From assembly GCA_910583885.1 (NCBI GenBank), contig CAJUAC010000007.1, forward strand, positions 1-64,000: DNA of 64,000 bases, written 5' to 3'. The stretch's first letter is position 1, and every line of letters begins with the position of its first letter. Shown piece by piece: positions 8,023-15,639 of the stretch. Made by a program: the position numbers and the translations under genes. Under the pieces are notes generated by a model, which made no database searches, was not told the DNA's origin, and saw nothing but the letters and a program-made list of their open reading frames with translations. The DNA comes from an uncultured Oscillospiraceae bacterium. Lineage in GTDB: Bacteria; Bacillota; Clostridia; Oscillospirales; Oscillospiraceae.

Positions 8023-9078
8023 ATGACAGAGCAGCAGAGATTAAACGCCATGGCCGCACCCCTGCTGGCCTGGTACGAGGAACACAAGCGCGCCCTCCCC
8101 TGGCGGGGGACACGGGACCCCTACCGGGTATGGGTGTCGGAAATCATGCTCCAGCAGACCCGGGTAGCGGCAGTCCTGCCCTACTACCAGCGCTGGATGG
8201 AGGAGCTGCCCACAGTGGAGGATCTGGCGGCGGTGGAGGAGGAGCGGCTGATGAAGCTCTGGCAGGGCCTGGGCTACTACAGCCGGGCCAGGAACCTGCA
8301 AAAGGCGGCGAAAATCATCGCGGCAGCGGGCGCGTTCCCGGAGACCTATGAGGCGCTGCTGCGCCTGCCCGGCGTGGGGGACTATACCGCCGGCGCGGTG
8401 GCCTCCATCGCCTTCGGCCAGCCGGTCCCGGCCGTAGACGGCAATGTGCTGCGGGTGGCAGCCCGGGTGGCGGAGCTCCGGGAGGACATTATGGATGTCA
8501 GGGCCCGCAGACGCATCCGGGGGCTGATGGAGGGGGCTGTCCCGCCGGACCATCCCGGCGCGTACAACCAGGCATTGATGGATTTGGGCGCAACGGTGTG
8601 CCTGCCCAACGGCCCGCCCCTGTGCCCCCAGTGCCCCTTGGCAGGGCTCTGCGAGGCCAACCGGCTGGGCTGCCAGGATGAACTCCCTGTCCGGAAGAAA
8701 AAGGCGGGCCGCCGCCGGGAGGAGATGACCGTCTACCTTCTGGTACAGGATGGCCGTATCGCGGTGCGCCGCCGGGAGGGCCGGGGGCTGCTGGCTGGGC
8801 TGTGGGAATTCCCCCACGTGCCCGGCGCGCTGGATGAGGCGGCCGCAGGCGGTCCGGTGGCCCAGTGGGGCCTGGCCGCCATGGAGTGGCAGAAAACCCT
8901 CCAGGCAAAGCACATCTTCACCCACGTGGAGTGGCATATGACCGGCTACGTCCTCACCGTGCGTGGGGAATGCCCGGCCCTCACCTGGGTGGACCGGGCA
9001 GGGCTGGAGGGGCTGGCCGTACCCTCGGCCTTTGGGAAGTATTTGCAGGAGGCATTTGCCTGCCTCCCGGAGGGCTAG
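8023..9078 (+). CDS. mutY: A/G-specific adenine DNA glycosylase MutY
   Basis: Removes adenine mispaired with 8-oxoguanine. The 351 residues include the helix-hairpin-helix LPGVGDYTAGAVAS (about 123-136), catalytic Glu in SEIMLQQT (about 42), catalytic Asp in VDGNVLRV (about 147), a cysteine cluster near residues 192-211 for a 4Fe-4S centre, and a C-terminal NUDIX-like domain that reads 8-oxoG (GLLAGLWEFPHV). The cluster spacing is C-x7-C-x2-C-x5-C, one residue longer in the first gap than the E. coli form. GGAG precedes the ATG. It sits between the radical SAM gene and tdk. Confidence 0.95.
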   Translation: MTEQQRLNAMAAPLLAWYEEHKRALPWRGTRDPYRVWVSEIMLQQTRVAAVLPYYQRWMEELPTVEDLAAVEEERLMKLWQGLGYYSRARNLQKAAKIIAAAGAFPETYEALLRLPGVGDYTAGAVASIAFGQPVPAVDGNVLRVAARVAELREDIMDVRARRRIRGLMEGAVPPDHPGAYNQALMDLGATVCLPNGPPLCPQCPLAGLCEANRLGCQDELPVRKKKAGRRREEMTVYLLVQDGRIAVRRREGRGLLAGLWEFPHVPGALDEAAAGGPVAQWGLAAMEWQKTLQAKHIFTHVEWHMTGYVLTVRGECPALTWVDRAGLEGLAVPSAFGKYLQEAFACLPEG

Positions 9079-9128
9079 CCGCCCGGGAAGCAGTAAAATA
9101 TTGTGTGAATTAGGAGAGAGGACAACAG

Positions 9129-9722
9129 ATGGCACAGCTTTATTTCAAGTACGGGGCTATGGGCTCCAGCAAAACCGCCAACGCCCTGATGGCGCATTTC
9201 AACTACCAGGAGCGGGGGCAGGAGGCACTGCTGGTCAAGCCGCAGCTGGACCAGCGGGATGGGGATCACATCGTCCGCTCCCGCATTGGCCTGACCAACC
9301 CGTGCGTCTACTTCCACGAGATGCGCGCCATGCCGGATGAGGCACTGCAAAAATACGCCTGTATCATCGTGGACGAGGCCCAATTCCTCACCAAGGACGA
9401 GGTCCACTACCTGGTCCATCTGGTGGATGAGTGCAGCATCCCTGTCATGTGCTACGGCCTGCGGGCGGACTTCAAGGGGGATCTGTTCGAGGGCAGCCGC
9501 GAGCTGCTGATTATGGCGGACAAGCTGGAGGAGGTCAAGACCATCTGCTGGTGCGGAAAGAAAGCCACCTTCAACGCCCGCTTTGACGCCCAGGGCCGTG
9601 TCCTCAAGGAGGGTGCCCAGGTGGTGCTGGGGGCCAATGACCAGTATATCGGCCTGTGCCGCCGCCACTGGATGGCCAATGACCTGGGGCCGGATTTCAA
9701 CCTCCACGGCACAGGGGATTGA
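9129..9722 (+). CDS. tdk: Thymidine kinase
   Basis: Salvage enzyme that phosphorylates thymidine with ATP. The 197 residues carry the P-loop GAMGSSKT (about 9-16), the DEAQF motif with the catalytic Glu (about 83), and the lasso region with zinc ligands CWC and CRRH towards the C-terminus. This is the type II (bacterial, tetrameric) thymidine kinase. AGGAGAGAGG precedes the start. A strong terminator follows 7 bases after the stop. Confidence 0.96.
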   Translation: MAQLYFKYGAMGSSKTANALMAHFNYQERGQEALLVKPQLDQRDGDHIVRSRIGLTNPCVYFHEMRAMPDEALQKYACIIVDEAQFLTKDEVHYLVHLVDECSIPVMCYGLRADFKGDLFEGSRELLIMADKLEEVKTICWCGKKATFNARFDAQGRVLKEGAQVVLGANDQYIGLCRRHWMANDLGPDFNLHGTGD

Positions 9723-9728
9723 CATCAC

Positions 9729-9767
9729 AAAGCACCCCGGAACCCAAACGGTTCCGGGGTGCTTTTG
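9729..9767. terminator. Terminator between tdk and the phosphodiesterase gene
   Basis: Arms AAAGCACCCCGGAACC and GGTTCCGGGGTGCTTT around AAAC. T-runs occur on both strands, so it can serve the converging genes on both sides. Confidence 0.9.
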
Positions 9768-9791
9768 CATCCATCACGCCAGGGCCTTCCC

Positions 9792-10604
9792 TCACGGGAC
9801 AAAGCCCTCAAAGATGGGGGTTACGCCCTCCCGCTCCAGCTTCTCCATCGTCTGCCGGTCCCGGATGGTCCAGGCTACCTCGTGGACGCCGTAGAGCCGC
9901 TTCATCAGCCGCAGGCTGGGGCGGGCGCGGTCCTTACAGTTGTAGGCGATGAAGTCAGGCCGGGTAAACACAGACGTCAGCAGGCACGTCATGGCAGCCC
10001 GGGCCAGCCAGGGGAGGCCGGGCACCTCGCTCCCCCGCAGGAAATTCTGGCTGAGCTGCCCCCGTAAAACCTCCGGGTACCGCTGCCGCAGCCGCAGCAG
10101 GACAGCGGGGTGGAAGGACTCAATGCAGTATGTCCCCTTCCAGCCCGCCAGCTGGGCCATCACCGCATCGGTGAGGGCGGCGGCGTTGCCACGCTCCGCT
10201 TTCAATTCGATGACCAGGGGCGGCCCTCCCGCGAAGACCGCCAGCACATCCCCCAGCAGGGGGATGGATTCCCCCGAGCCCAGGAGGGGATAGCCGTCCA
10301 GCTCCGCCGCCGTCAGATCCTCAATCGCCGCCCGTTTGCCGCAGACCCGCTCCAGGCTGCTGTCATGGACCACCGCCAGGGCGCCGTCCGCCATCAGGTG
10401 GACGTCCAGCTCTGCGCCAAGACCCCGCTCCGCCGCCGCGCGGAAGGCGGACAGGGAGTTTTCCGGACGGCTGGCGTCATGGAGTCCCCGGTGGGCATAC
10501 CTGGCCCGGCCGATGGCCTCCCAGCCCGGCTGGCCCCGGCGGGGGAGCAGCAGCAGGCACCAGAGCACCAGCAGTGCGGCGGCTATGCAGACAACAGCCA
10601 GCAT
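9792..10604 (-). CDS. Glycerophosphodiester phosphodiesterase, membrane-anchored
   Basis: Hydrolyses glycerophosphodiesters to glycerol 3-phosphate and alcohol. The 270 residues start with one hydrophobic segment (about 3-20), then the GDPD TIM barrel with AHRGLHDASRPENSLSAF (catalytic His and metal ligands), ELDVHLMADGALAVVHDSSLERVCG and VIELKAE. The membrane segment lacks a clear signal cleavage site, so the enzyme is probably anchored. The start is 33 bases after the ridA stop, so the pair is likely an operon. The C-terminus ends at GVTPIFEGFVP, usual for the family. Confidence 0.92.
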   Translation of the reverse strand: MLAVVCIAAALLVLWCLLLLPRRGQPGWEAIGRARYAHRGLHDASRPENSLSAFRAAAERGLGAELDVHLMADGALAVVHDSSLERVCGKRAAIEDLTAAELDGYPLLGSGESIPLLGDVLAVFAGGPPLVIELKAERGNAAALTDAVMAQLAGWKGTYCIESFHPAVLLRLRQRYPEVLRGQLSQNFLRGSEVPGLPWLARAAMTCLLTSVFTRPDFIAYNCKDRARPSLRLMKRLYGVHEVAWTIRDRQTMEKLEREGVTPIFEGFVP

Positions 10605-10637
10605 CCCCCACCGCCTCCCCTCTTCCTGTAAGGCATC

Positions 10638-11015
10638 TTATCGAACCGCGATGGCCTCGATCTCCACCAGCGCATCCTTGGGCAGGCGGGCGACCTCCAC
10701 CGCGCTGCGGGCGGGGGGCTCGCTGGGGAAGAAGGTGGCGTAGACCTCGTTCATGGCGGCGAAGTCATTCATATCCTTGAGGAACACTGTGGTCTTGATG
10801 ATGTTCTCCATGGCGAGCCCCGCACCGGCCAGGACAGCCTTGACGTTCTCCAGGGACTGGCGGGTCTGGCCGGCAACGCCGCCCTCAGCAAAGGCGCCGG
10901 TAGCGGGGTCAATGGGCAGCTGGCCGGAGGTGATGACGACGCTGCCGCCGTCAATCCCCTGGGAGTAGGGGCCGATGGCCGCAGGTGCGGCGGTGGTTGC
11001 GATGATCTTCTTCAT
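10638..11015 (-). CDS. ridA: RidA family reactive enamine/imine deaminase
   Basis: Hydrolyses reactive 2-aminoacrylate and related imines released by PLP enzymes. The 125 residues show GPYSQGI, SGQLPIDPATG, QTRQSLENVKAVLAGAG, the catalytic Arg in PPARSAVEVARLP, and VEIEAIA at the C-terminus. The start at 11015 was preferred to 11033 because AGGAGG lies 8 bases upstream and the protein then begins MKKIIATTAAP like its relatives. It has a strong own promoter and is followed by the phosphodiesterase gene. Confidence 0.95.
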   Translation of the reverse strand: MKKIIATTAAPAAIGPYSQGIDGGSVVITSGQLPIDPATGAFAEGGVAGQTRQSLENVKAVLAGAGLAMENIIKTTVFLKDMNDFAAMNEVYATFFPSEPPARSAVEVARLPKDALVEIEAIAVR

Positions 11016-11047
11016 GAAAAGATCCTCCTTCAATGTAAGATACCTCC

Positions 11048-11076
11048 ATTTTACCAGTATCCCGCCAAAAGGTCAA
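11048..11076 (-). promoter_or_regulatory. Promoter of ridA
   Basis: Minus strand: -35 TTGACC (11076..11071), 17-base spacer, -10 TAAAAT (11053..11048). It is close to the start codon, leaving a leader of about 25 bases. Confidence 0.8.
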
Positions 11077-11140
11077 CCTCATCAAGTGGGCGTGGGGCAG
11101 CCCGGTAAATTCTGACCGGTTTGTGCCGGAGACGCAACGA

Positions 11141-11836
11141 TCAATCCTCCGCAAGCCCATGCGCCTGCTTATATTCTGCAATCAGCCCATCCAGCTTGGC
11201 CTGTGCGTACTGATGGGCGTTCGCATCGATTTCCTCTATATTTTTCACACCGCCATGAGCGGCCAAAGCGTAGGGATCGTTGAGCGCAATATTGCTCCCC
11301 CAGAGCATCGCCCGTTCCTGGCGGAAAGCCCAATCCCGCTCAGCTTTGGACATATCCGACCGAAAGAATGGGGACTGTCCAAAGGGCGAGCTGGCATCGA
11401 ACACGTATTTCTGGAGTATGTGGTTATAGGGGTCTTTATAGGACATGCTCTCCTTGTGGGCCCCGGCATAGTAGTCCCTTATCTGCGCTTCCATCTCCTG
11501 GTATTGCCGGACAATGCCCTCCACAAAGGCCGCGCCGTATATCTTCCCGTCCGGGTCTACCTTTCTTCTCAGATTGGCCTCCTGATCGACCTCCAGCTTA
11601 CCGCTCATCTCCTTGAGCGTCTGGCGAATGGTTTCAAGCTGCTCCTTGGGGATGATAGTGGTCTGCATTTCGGAGATCTCCCCAGGCCTACCCTCCCATT
11701 GATCGATCTTGATTCCGAGGGATACGCCTTCCTGCTTTTCCCCAACTGCGGGAATTTCCCCCTCCGTCTTTGCTTCCGCCTTAACGAAAGCCGGATATGC
11801 GGTGCGGGATACATCGGGCCGGATACCTATATCCAT
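11141..11836 (-). CDS. Uncharacterised 231-residue soluble protein
   Basis: I do not recognise a family. The protein has no signal peptide or membrane segment. It is rich in charged residues, with a likely helical middle (PKEQLETIRQTLKEMSG, about 63-79) and an aromatic C-terminal half (RDYYAGAHKESMSYKDPYN; ERDWAFRQERAML). GGGAGG lies 8 bases before the ATG, which supports translation. It is divergent from the DUF2461 gene and shares the 175-base gap with it. Codon use is slightly less GC-rich than its neighbours, so recent acquisition is possible. Confidence 0.7.
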   Translation of the reverse strand: MDIGIRPDVSRTAYPAFVKAEAKTEGEIPAVGEKQEGVSLGIKIDQWEGRPGEISEMQTTIIPKEQLETIRQTLKEMSGKLEVDQEANLRRKVDPDGKIYGAAFVEGIVRQYQEMEAQIRDYYAGAHKESMSYKDPYNHILQKYVFDASSPFGQSPFFRSDMSKAERDWAFRQERAMLWGSNIALNDPYALAAHGGVKNIEEIDANAHQYAQAKLDGLIAEYKQAHGLAED

Positions 11837-11951
11837 GGAAAAAACCTCCCATCTGTTTCTGCTTTTTTATCGGCAAATCGGGCGCCATGGATAAGATCTT
11901 CGCCTTATACAAATTTTTTGCTGTCTCAGAAGGGACATCATCGTTATGCTC

Positions 11952-11981
11952 TTGACTTTTTAGTCCCAGCCGCAGTATGAT
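11952..11981 (+). promoter_or_regulatory. Promoter of the DUF2461 gene
   Basis: -35 TTGACT (11952..11957), 18-base spacer, -10 TATGAT (11976..11981). Confidence 0.6.
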
Positions 11982-12011
11982 AGCAAAAACAGGAGAAAAA
12001 GGGAGATGGAT

Positions 12012-12689
12012 ATGTTTACCGGATACAGCAGCGAAACGCTGGACTTCCTGTGGGGCATCCGCCTCAACAACGACCGGGCCTGGTTTACCGCCCACAAGCA
12101 GGCGTATATGCAGCATCTCTACCAGCCCACCATGGAACTGGGGCGGGAGGTCTACGGCCGCTTTATGGAGAAGTTCCCCAAGCTGGGCCTGAACCTCCAT
12201 GTCTGCCGGATCTACCGGGATGCCCGGCGGCTCCACGGCCAGGGGCCCTACAAGGACCACCTCTGGCTGACAATCCGGCCTGAGAACGACATCTGGTCCC
12301 GCCAGCCGGTATTCTGGTTCGAGATCGCCCCAGAGGGGTGGAGCCATGGCGTGGGGTTCTGGAACGCCGCACCCCAGACCCTGGCGGCTATGCGCAGGGA
12401 TATCGACGAGAACCCCCAGCGCCTGGAGAAGCTGGCCCGCCGCCTGAACAGGGACGGCCGTTTCCAGGTCCAGGGCCGGGACTATGCCCGGAAAAAGGGG
12501 GAGAGTACGCCCCTGCTGGCCTCTTGGTACAATAAAAAGGAGATCTCTGTGGGCTGTGAGCGGCCCTTTGACGATCTGCTCTGCTCCCCGGAGCTGGTGG
12601 ATGCGCTGGTAGACGGTTTCACTTTTTTAGTACCCTGCTACCAATATTTCCAGTCATTCTGCAAAAATGGGCTGGAGGATCTGAAATAG
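12012..12689 (+). CDS. DUF2461 family protein
   Basis: Member of the DUF2461 (TIGR02453) family of unknown function. Recognisable features are the N-terminal MFTGYSSETLDFLWGIRLNNDRAWF, the RIYRDARRLHGQGPYKDHLWL segment with the conserved KD, and VGFWNAAPQTLAAMR. Its 225 residues match the family. An ATG two codons upstream (12006) is possible, but GGGAG is only correctly spaced for 12012. The last codons form one arm of a terminator for the converging gene. The biochemical role is unknown even in well-studied members. Confidence 0.88.
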   Translation: MFTGYSSETLDFLWGIRLNNDRAWFTAHKQAYMQHLYQPTMELGREVYGRFMEKFPKLGLNLHVCRIYRDARRLHGQGPYKDHLWLTIRPENDIWSRQPVFWFEIAPEGWSHGVGFWNAAPQTLAAMRRDIDENPQRLEKLARRLNRDGRFQVQGRDYARKKGESTPLLASWYNKKEISVGCERPFDDLLCSPELVDALVDGFTFLVPCYQYFQSFCKNGLEDLK

Positions 12690-12706
12690 CAGATCCTCCA
12701 GCCCAT
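12667..12706 (-). terminator. Terminator of the 12710..13513 gene, overlapping the DUF2461 3' end
   Basis: Perfect inverted repeat TGGGCTGGAGGATCT / AGATCCTCCAGCCCA with an 8-base loop that contains the plus-strand stop codon. On the minus strand it is followed by TTTTTGC. One arm therefore encodes the last residues of the convergent gene. Confidence 0.85.
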
Positions 12707-12709
12707 CGC

Positions 12710-13513
12710 CTATTTCCTCCGCTTCCTGCCGTAGAACCCGGCCAGCAGGGCGGCAGTCACCGCCACCACCCCGCCTACCAGGAGGTAGGGGGCATAGCCC
12801 GCGGCTGGCAGCACCGGCTTCTGCGCCGGGGTCAGCTGGGCCTGCTCCACCTGCCGGAGGGGGAAATCCGTGCCATCCGGGTCATCCAGGCAGAACCAGC
12901 CCTCCAGATGGCCGTACATGTACCCCACAAATCCCCAGGTGCGGCCATCCTCATCCGTGAACACCGACCGGATATAGCTCCTGTCGTCCGCTGTGCCGGT
13001 CAGGTTGCCGATCACATCCGCCCCCCAGTCGGAGAGCTGGAATGTCTGCTTCACCTCCGGCGCACCAGGGTACTCAAAGAAATTTATACAGGTATCCGTT
13101 CCGCTGTAGCCCGCGAATTCACCGCCGTAGTCCCGGATCTGCCCGGCGTACTCCTCTTGGAAGCTGCGGTAATCGTAGATCTGCGCCAGCTCCGCCAGTT
13201 CCACCCAGCCGGAAATCTCCTGCCCATCCACCTGCCGGTTGGTGAGGCCCCAGTCCTGGTAGGTATAGCCAATCCATAACCGCTCGCCATTCTCATACTG
13301 GGCGATCACGGCGCTGCCACCGGGGGCGTCCCAGAGGGTGACAAAGCCCGCTTCACCGTTGGCGAGGTAGCCCCGATCCTCGTACTGGCAGCTTTCCCGG
13401 TGCTGCTCGTAAAAGTGGTTGCTGTGCGGCTCCCACATGAGGTCCGCCCGGGCCGGGATCTCCAGGGAAAGCGCCGCAGCCAGTGCCAGCAGGAATATGC
13501 AAATTCGCTTCAT
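12710..13513 (-). CDS. Secreted, membrane-anchored protein with SH3-like segments
   Basis: The 267-residue protein has a signal peptide (MKRICIFLLALAAALSLEIPARA), an extracytoplasmic region, and a C-terminal transmembrane helix (about 237-260) closed by GRKRRK, a stop-transfer tail. This gives a type I topology. Two stretches resemble bacterial SH3 folds (LWDAPGGSAVIAQYENGERLWIG with ISGWVELAEL; and YIRSVFTDEDGRTWGFVGYM with EGWFCLDD). A role at the cell envelope is likely; substrate and partner are unknown. The gene stands alone and ends at a strong terminator. Confidence 0.8.
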   Translation of the reverse strand: MKRICIFLLALAAALSLEIPARADLMWEPHSNHFYEQHRESCQYEDRGYLANGEAGFVTLWDAPGGSAVIAQYENGERLWIGYTYQDWGLTNRQVDGQEISGWVELAELAQIYDYRSFQEEYAGQIRDYGGEFAGYSGTDTCINFFEYPGAPEVKQTFQLSDWGADVIGNLTGTADDRSYIRSVFTDEDGRTWGFVGYMYGHLEGWFCLDDPDGTDFPLRQVEQAQLTPAQKPVLPAAGYAPYLLVGGVVAVTAALLAGFYGRKRRK

Positions 13514-13606
13514 TTCAAAAACCTCCTTTGGTAATCATTCTTTTTCTTAAAAGAAAAAGAATCAAAAAGAACTTAAAACAGATTGATCTCCCCAGCCGCC
13601 CACATC

Positions 13607-13954
13607 CTAAAAGGAAAGAGGGGGAAACAGGCTTATTACGCATCCAGTCCCATAGGAGAACGCATTGGCCAGCAGGGAGAAGAGGAACGGCCGCCGCAGC
13701 TGCTCAGAGAAGGCCTTGTAGCAGCGCCACTCCACCACCACCGCGCCGCACTCCAGCACGGCGGCAGCCAGGGCTGGGCTCCAATGACCAAGGCCCACGG
13801 CGGTATGATAGAGCAGCACCACAGGCGGATTGGTCAGGCAGTTCACCAGGGCCGCCAGGGCCAGCTCCCGCCGTCCCCGGAGGCCCCACGCCAGAGCAAA
13901 GCCCTCCTCCAGCAGCAGCGTGAGCAGCAGGGAAACCACCAGCGCCGTCAGCAA
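13607..13954 (-). CDS. Small polytopic membrane protein coupled to the MFS gene
   Basis: A 115-residue protein with about three hydrophobic segments (LLTALVVSLLLTLLLEEGFALAW; LALAALVNCLTNPPVVLLYH; LAAAVLECGAVVVEW). The LTNPP turn recalls a family of small uncharacterised clostridial membrane proteins. The only suitable start is TTG at 13954, which overlaps the stop of the MFS gene (TTGCTGA) and has AAGGGGG 7 bases upstream, so translation is probably coupled. Function unknown; an accessory role to the transporter is an inference from the overlap. Confidence 0.75.
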   Translation of the reverse strand: MLTALVVSLLLTLLLEEGFALAWGLRGRRELALAALVNCLTNPPVVLLYHTAVGLGHWSPALAAAVLECGAVVVEWRCYKAFSEQLRRPFLFSLLANAFSYGTGCVISLFPPLSF

Positions 13955-14955
13955 CGCGCCACCCCCTTCCCCAAGGGGCCCCACAGCAGGGCCAGGCTCA
14001 CCAGGGCTGCAGCCGCATAGGCCCAGGGCCCGGACAGCATGCTGGGCCAGCCCAAAAAGGAGGGGAGGAACCCCAGGAACAGCGCGAATGTCAGCAGGCC
14101 AAAGGTAAATCCCTTGGCTCCCGGCATAGCCCGGGCTGCTGCCCAAAGGGTGACGGGCATGGTCATATTGAAGAGGAAGACAGCCAAGATGCCCGACAGC
14201 GGCAGGACCGAGAACAGGTACAGCGCCCCCGCCGCTCCCAGGCTCCAGAGGGACGACTGCCTGGGGCCCAGTGCATCCATGGCAAAGCCTCCGGCTGTCT
14301 TACCCAATACCAAGGCCAGGGCAAGCAGCATCGCCCAGCTCCCCTCCCCCTTCCAGGGGAAGGACTGGTTCATACCCATATAGGAGCGCAGTACCACCAC
14401 CAGGAACAGCGGCAGGAGGACGCCATACCCGCCGGGGGCGGAGAAATCCAGCGGAACATTGCGGGGGCCAGGCCGCCGCTGGTACATCCACGCAATCGCC
14501 GCCCCCAGCGCGAGAAGCCCTGCCGGGGCTATCCACAGTGCAGGGTGGCCTCCCCTGCCCCAGGCGGCCCCGATGGACAGCCCCAGCGCCCCCGGGGAGA
14601 CGAAGACGCCGAGGGCGGCGGCATACTGCTCACTGCTGTTGAGTACGTCCATACCCCCGCCCAGGTGGAAGAGGGCGTTCCCCATCCCCGCAATGACAGC
14701 GGTGGGGACCGGCTGGGGGAGGAGGAAGGCTAAGGCCGTCAGGAGGCAGCCGCTGGCCGCCACCAGGCCATTCCGGTTCCACTGGCCAGCCAGCAGGCCC
14801 AGGGGCATTTGCAATGCAAAGGCACAGAAGTTGTAGAGCAGCAGGCACAGCGAGAAGGAGGGGGCGTCTGCCATGGTTCGGAAGACCAGGAGGGCGCAGC
14901 TCAGGTCCACCCAGAGATGGGACAGGCTGTAGAGGGCTAACAGGGATTTTCTCAT
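13948..14955 (-). CDS. MFS-type transporter
   Basis: A 335-residue membrane protein with about ten to eleven hydrophobic segments and no soluble domain. The FHLGGGMDVLNSSEQYAAALGVFVSPGA region is the best conserved part. It is shorter than the usual 400 residues of the superfamily. The start at 14955 (MRKSLLALYSLSH) was chosen because AAGGGGTG precedes it by 7 bases. The substrate cannot be inferred. It overlaps the small membrane protein gene that follows, and lies downstream of cobT-cobU with a 126-base gap. Confidence 0.8.
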   Translation of the reverse strand: MRKSLLALYSLSHLWVDLSCALLVFRTMADAPSFSLCLLLYNFCAFALQMPLGLLAGQWNRNGLVAASGCLLTALAFLLPQPVPTAVIAGMGNALFHLGGGMDVLNSSEQYAAALGVFVSPGALGLSIGAAWGRGGHPALWIAPAGLLALGAAIAWMYQRRPGPRNVPLDFSAPGGYGVLLPLFLVVVLRSYMGMNQSFPWKGEGSWAMLLALALVLGKTAGGFAMDALGPRQSSLWSLGAAGALYLFSVLPLSGILAVFLFNMTMPVTLWAAARAMPGAKGFTFGLLTFALFLGFLPSFLGWPSMLSGPWAYAAAALVSLALLWGPLGKGVARC

Positions 14956-15081
14956 GGGAATCACCCCTTTCACTTCCTTAGACGGGATCCGGAGGAAAAT
15001 GTGCCACATGGCAGAAAAAAAGACGGGCCTGATCCCGGCCCGTCCCCCAGGCAGCACTCCACCGCGCTGGCCATCACACTG

Positions 15082-15639
15082 TTATGCCCTGCCCGGCAGG
15101 CCCCCTCCGGGGACTGGCAGACCGCATACCACCTCCACCACCTGCTCCGCCATGGTGGCCAGCGCACAGTGGAGCGCCCCCAGCTGCCGGATATAGGCGG
15201 CGGTCTCCGCATCGTAGGCGAGGCCGTCCCGGAACACGTCACTGCTGACGATGACCAGCAGCCCTGCCCGCTCCAGCAGGGCGCGCACCCCGGCCAGGAT
15301 CCGCTCCTCAGCCCCGGCCCCAGCTCCGCCAGGGGCCCAGAGCTCATTGGCCAGCAGGTTCCCCAGATCCTCCAACAGGACATCATCCCCCGGCAGGACA
15401 GCGGCCCCGCCGATATCCACCGGCCGCTCGATGGTGACGAAAGCCCGGCCAGCCGCCGCGCCGTGGGCGGCCCGCATCGCCCGGTGGCGGGCAATCCGCT
15501 GCCGGGCCTCCTCCCCTGCGCCCTCCATAGCGGCCAGGTACACCGCCCGCTGGCCCGCCTGGGCCAGCAGGAACTTTTCTGCATAGGCGGATTTGCCGCT
15601 GCCGCTGCCGCCAATGACCAGCACCAGCCGCCCGCTCAC
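15082..15639 (-). CDS. cobU: Adenosylcobinamide kinase / adenosylcobinamide-phosphate guanylyltransferase
   Basis: Bifunctional enzyme of the nucleotide loop pathway: it phosphorylates adenosylcobinamide and then adds GMP. The 185 residues start with the P-loop VIGGSGSGKSAYAE (about 8-21), followed by the ERPVDIGG region and the Walker B-like VLLEDLGNLLANELW. The start overlaps the cobT stop by 4 bases (ATGA), so the two genes are coupled. CobS is not in the window. Confidence 0.93.
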   Translation of the reverse strand: MSGRLVLVIGGSGSGKSAYAEKFLLAQAGQRAVYLAAMEGAGEEARQRIARHRAMRAAHGAAAGRAFVTIERPVDIGGAAVLPGDDVLLEDLGNLLANELWAPGGAGAGAEERILAGVRALLERAGLLVIVSSDVFRDGLAYDAETAAYIRQLGALHCALATMAEQVVEVVCGLPVPGGGLPGRA

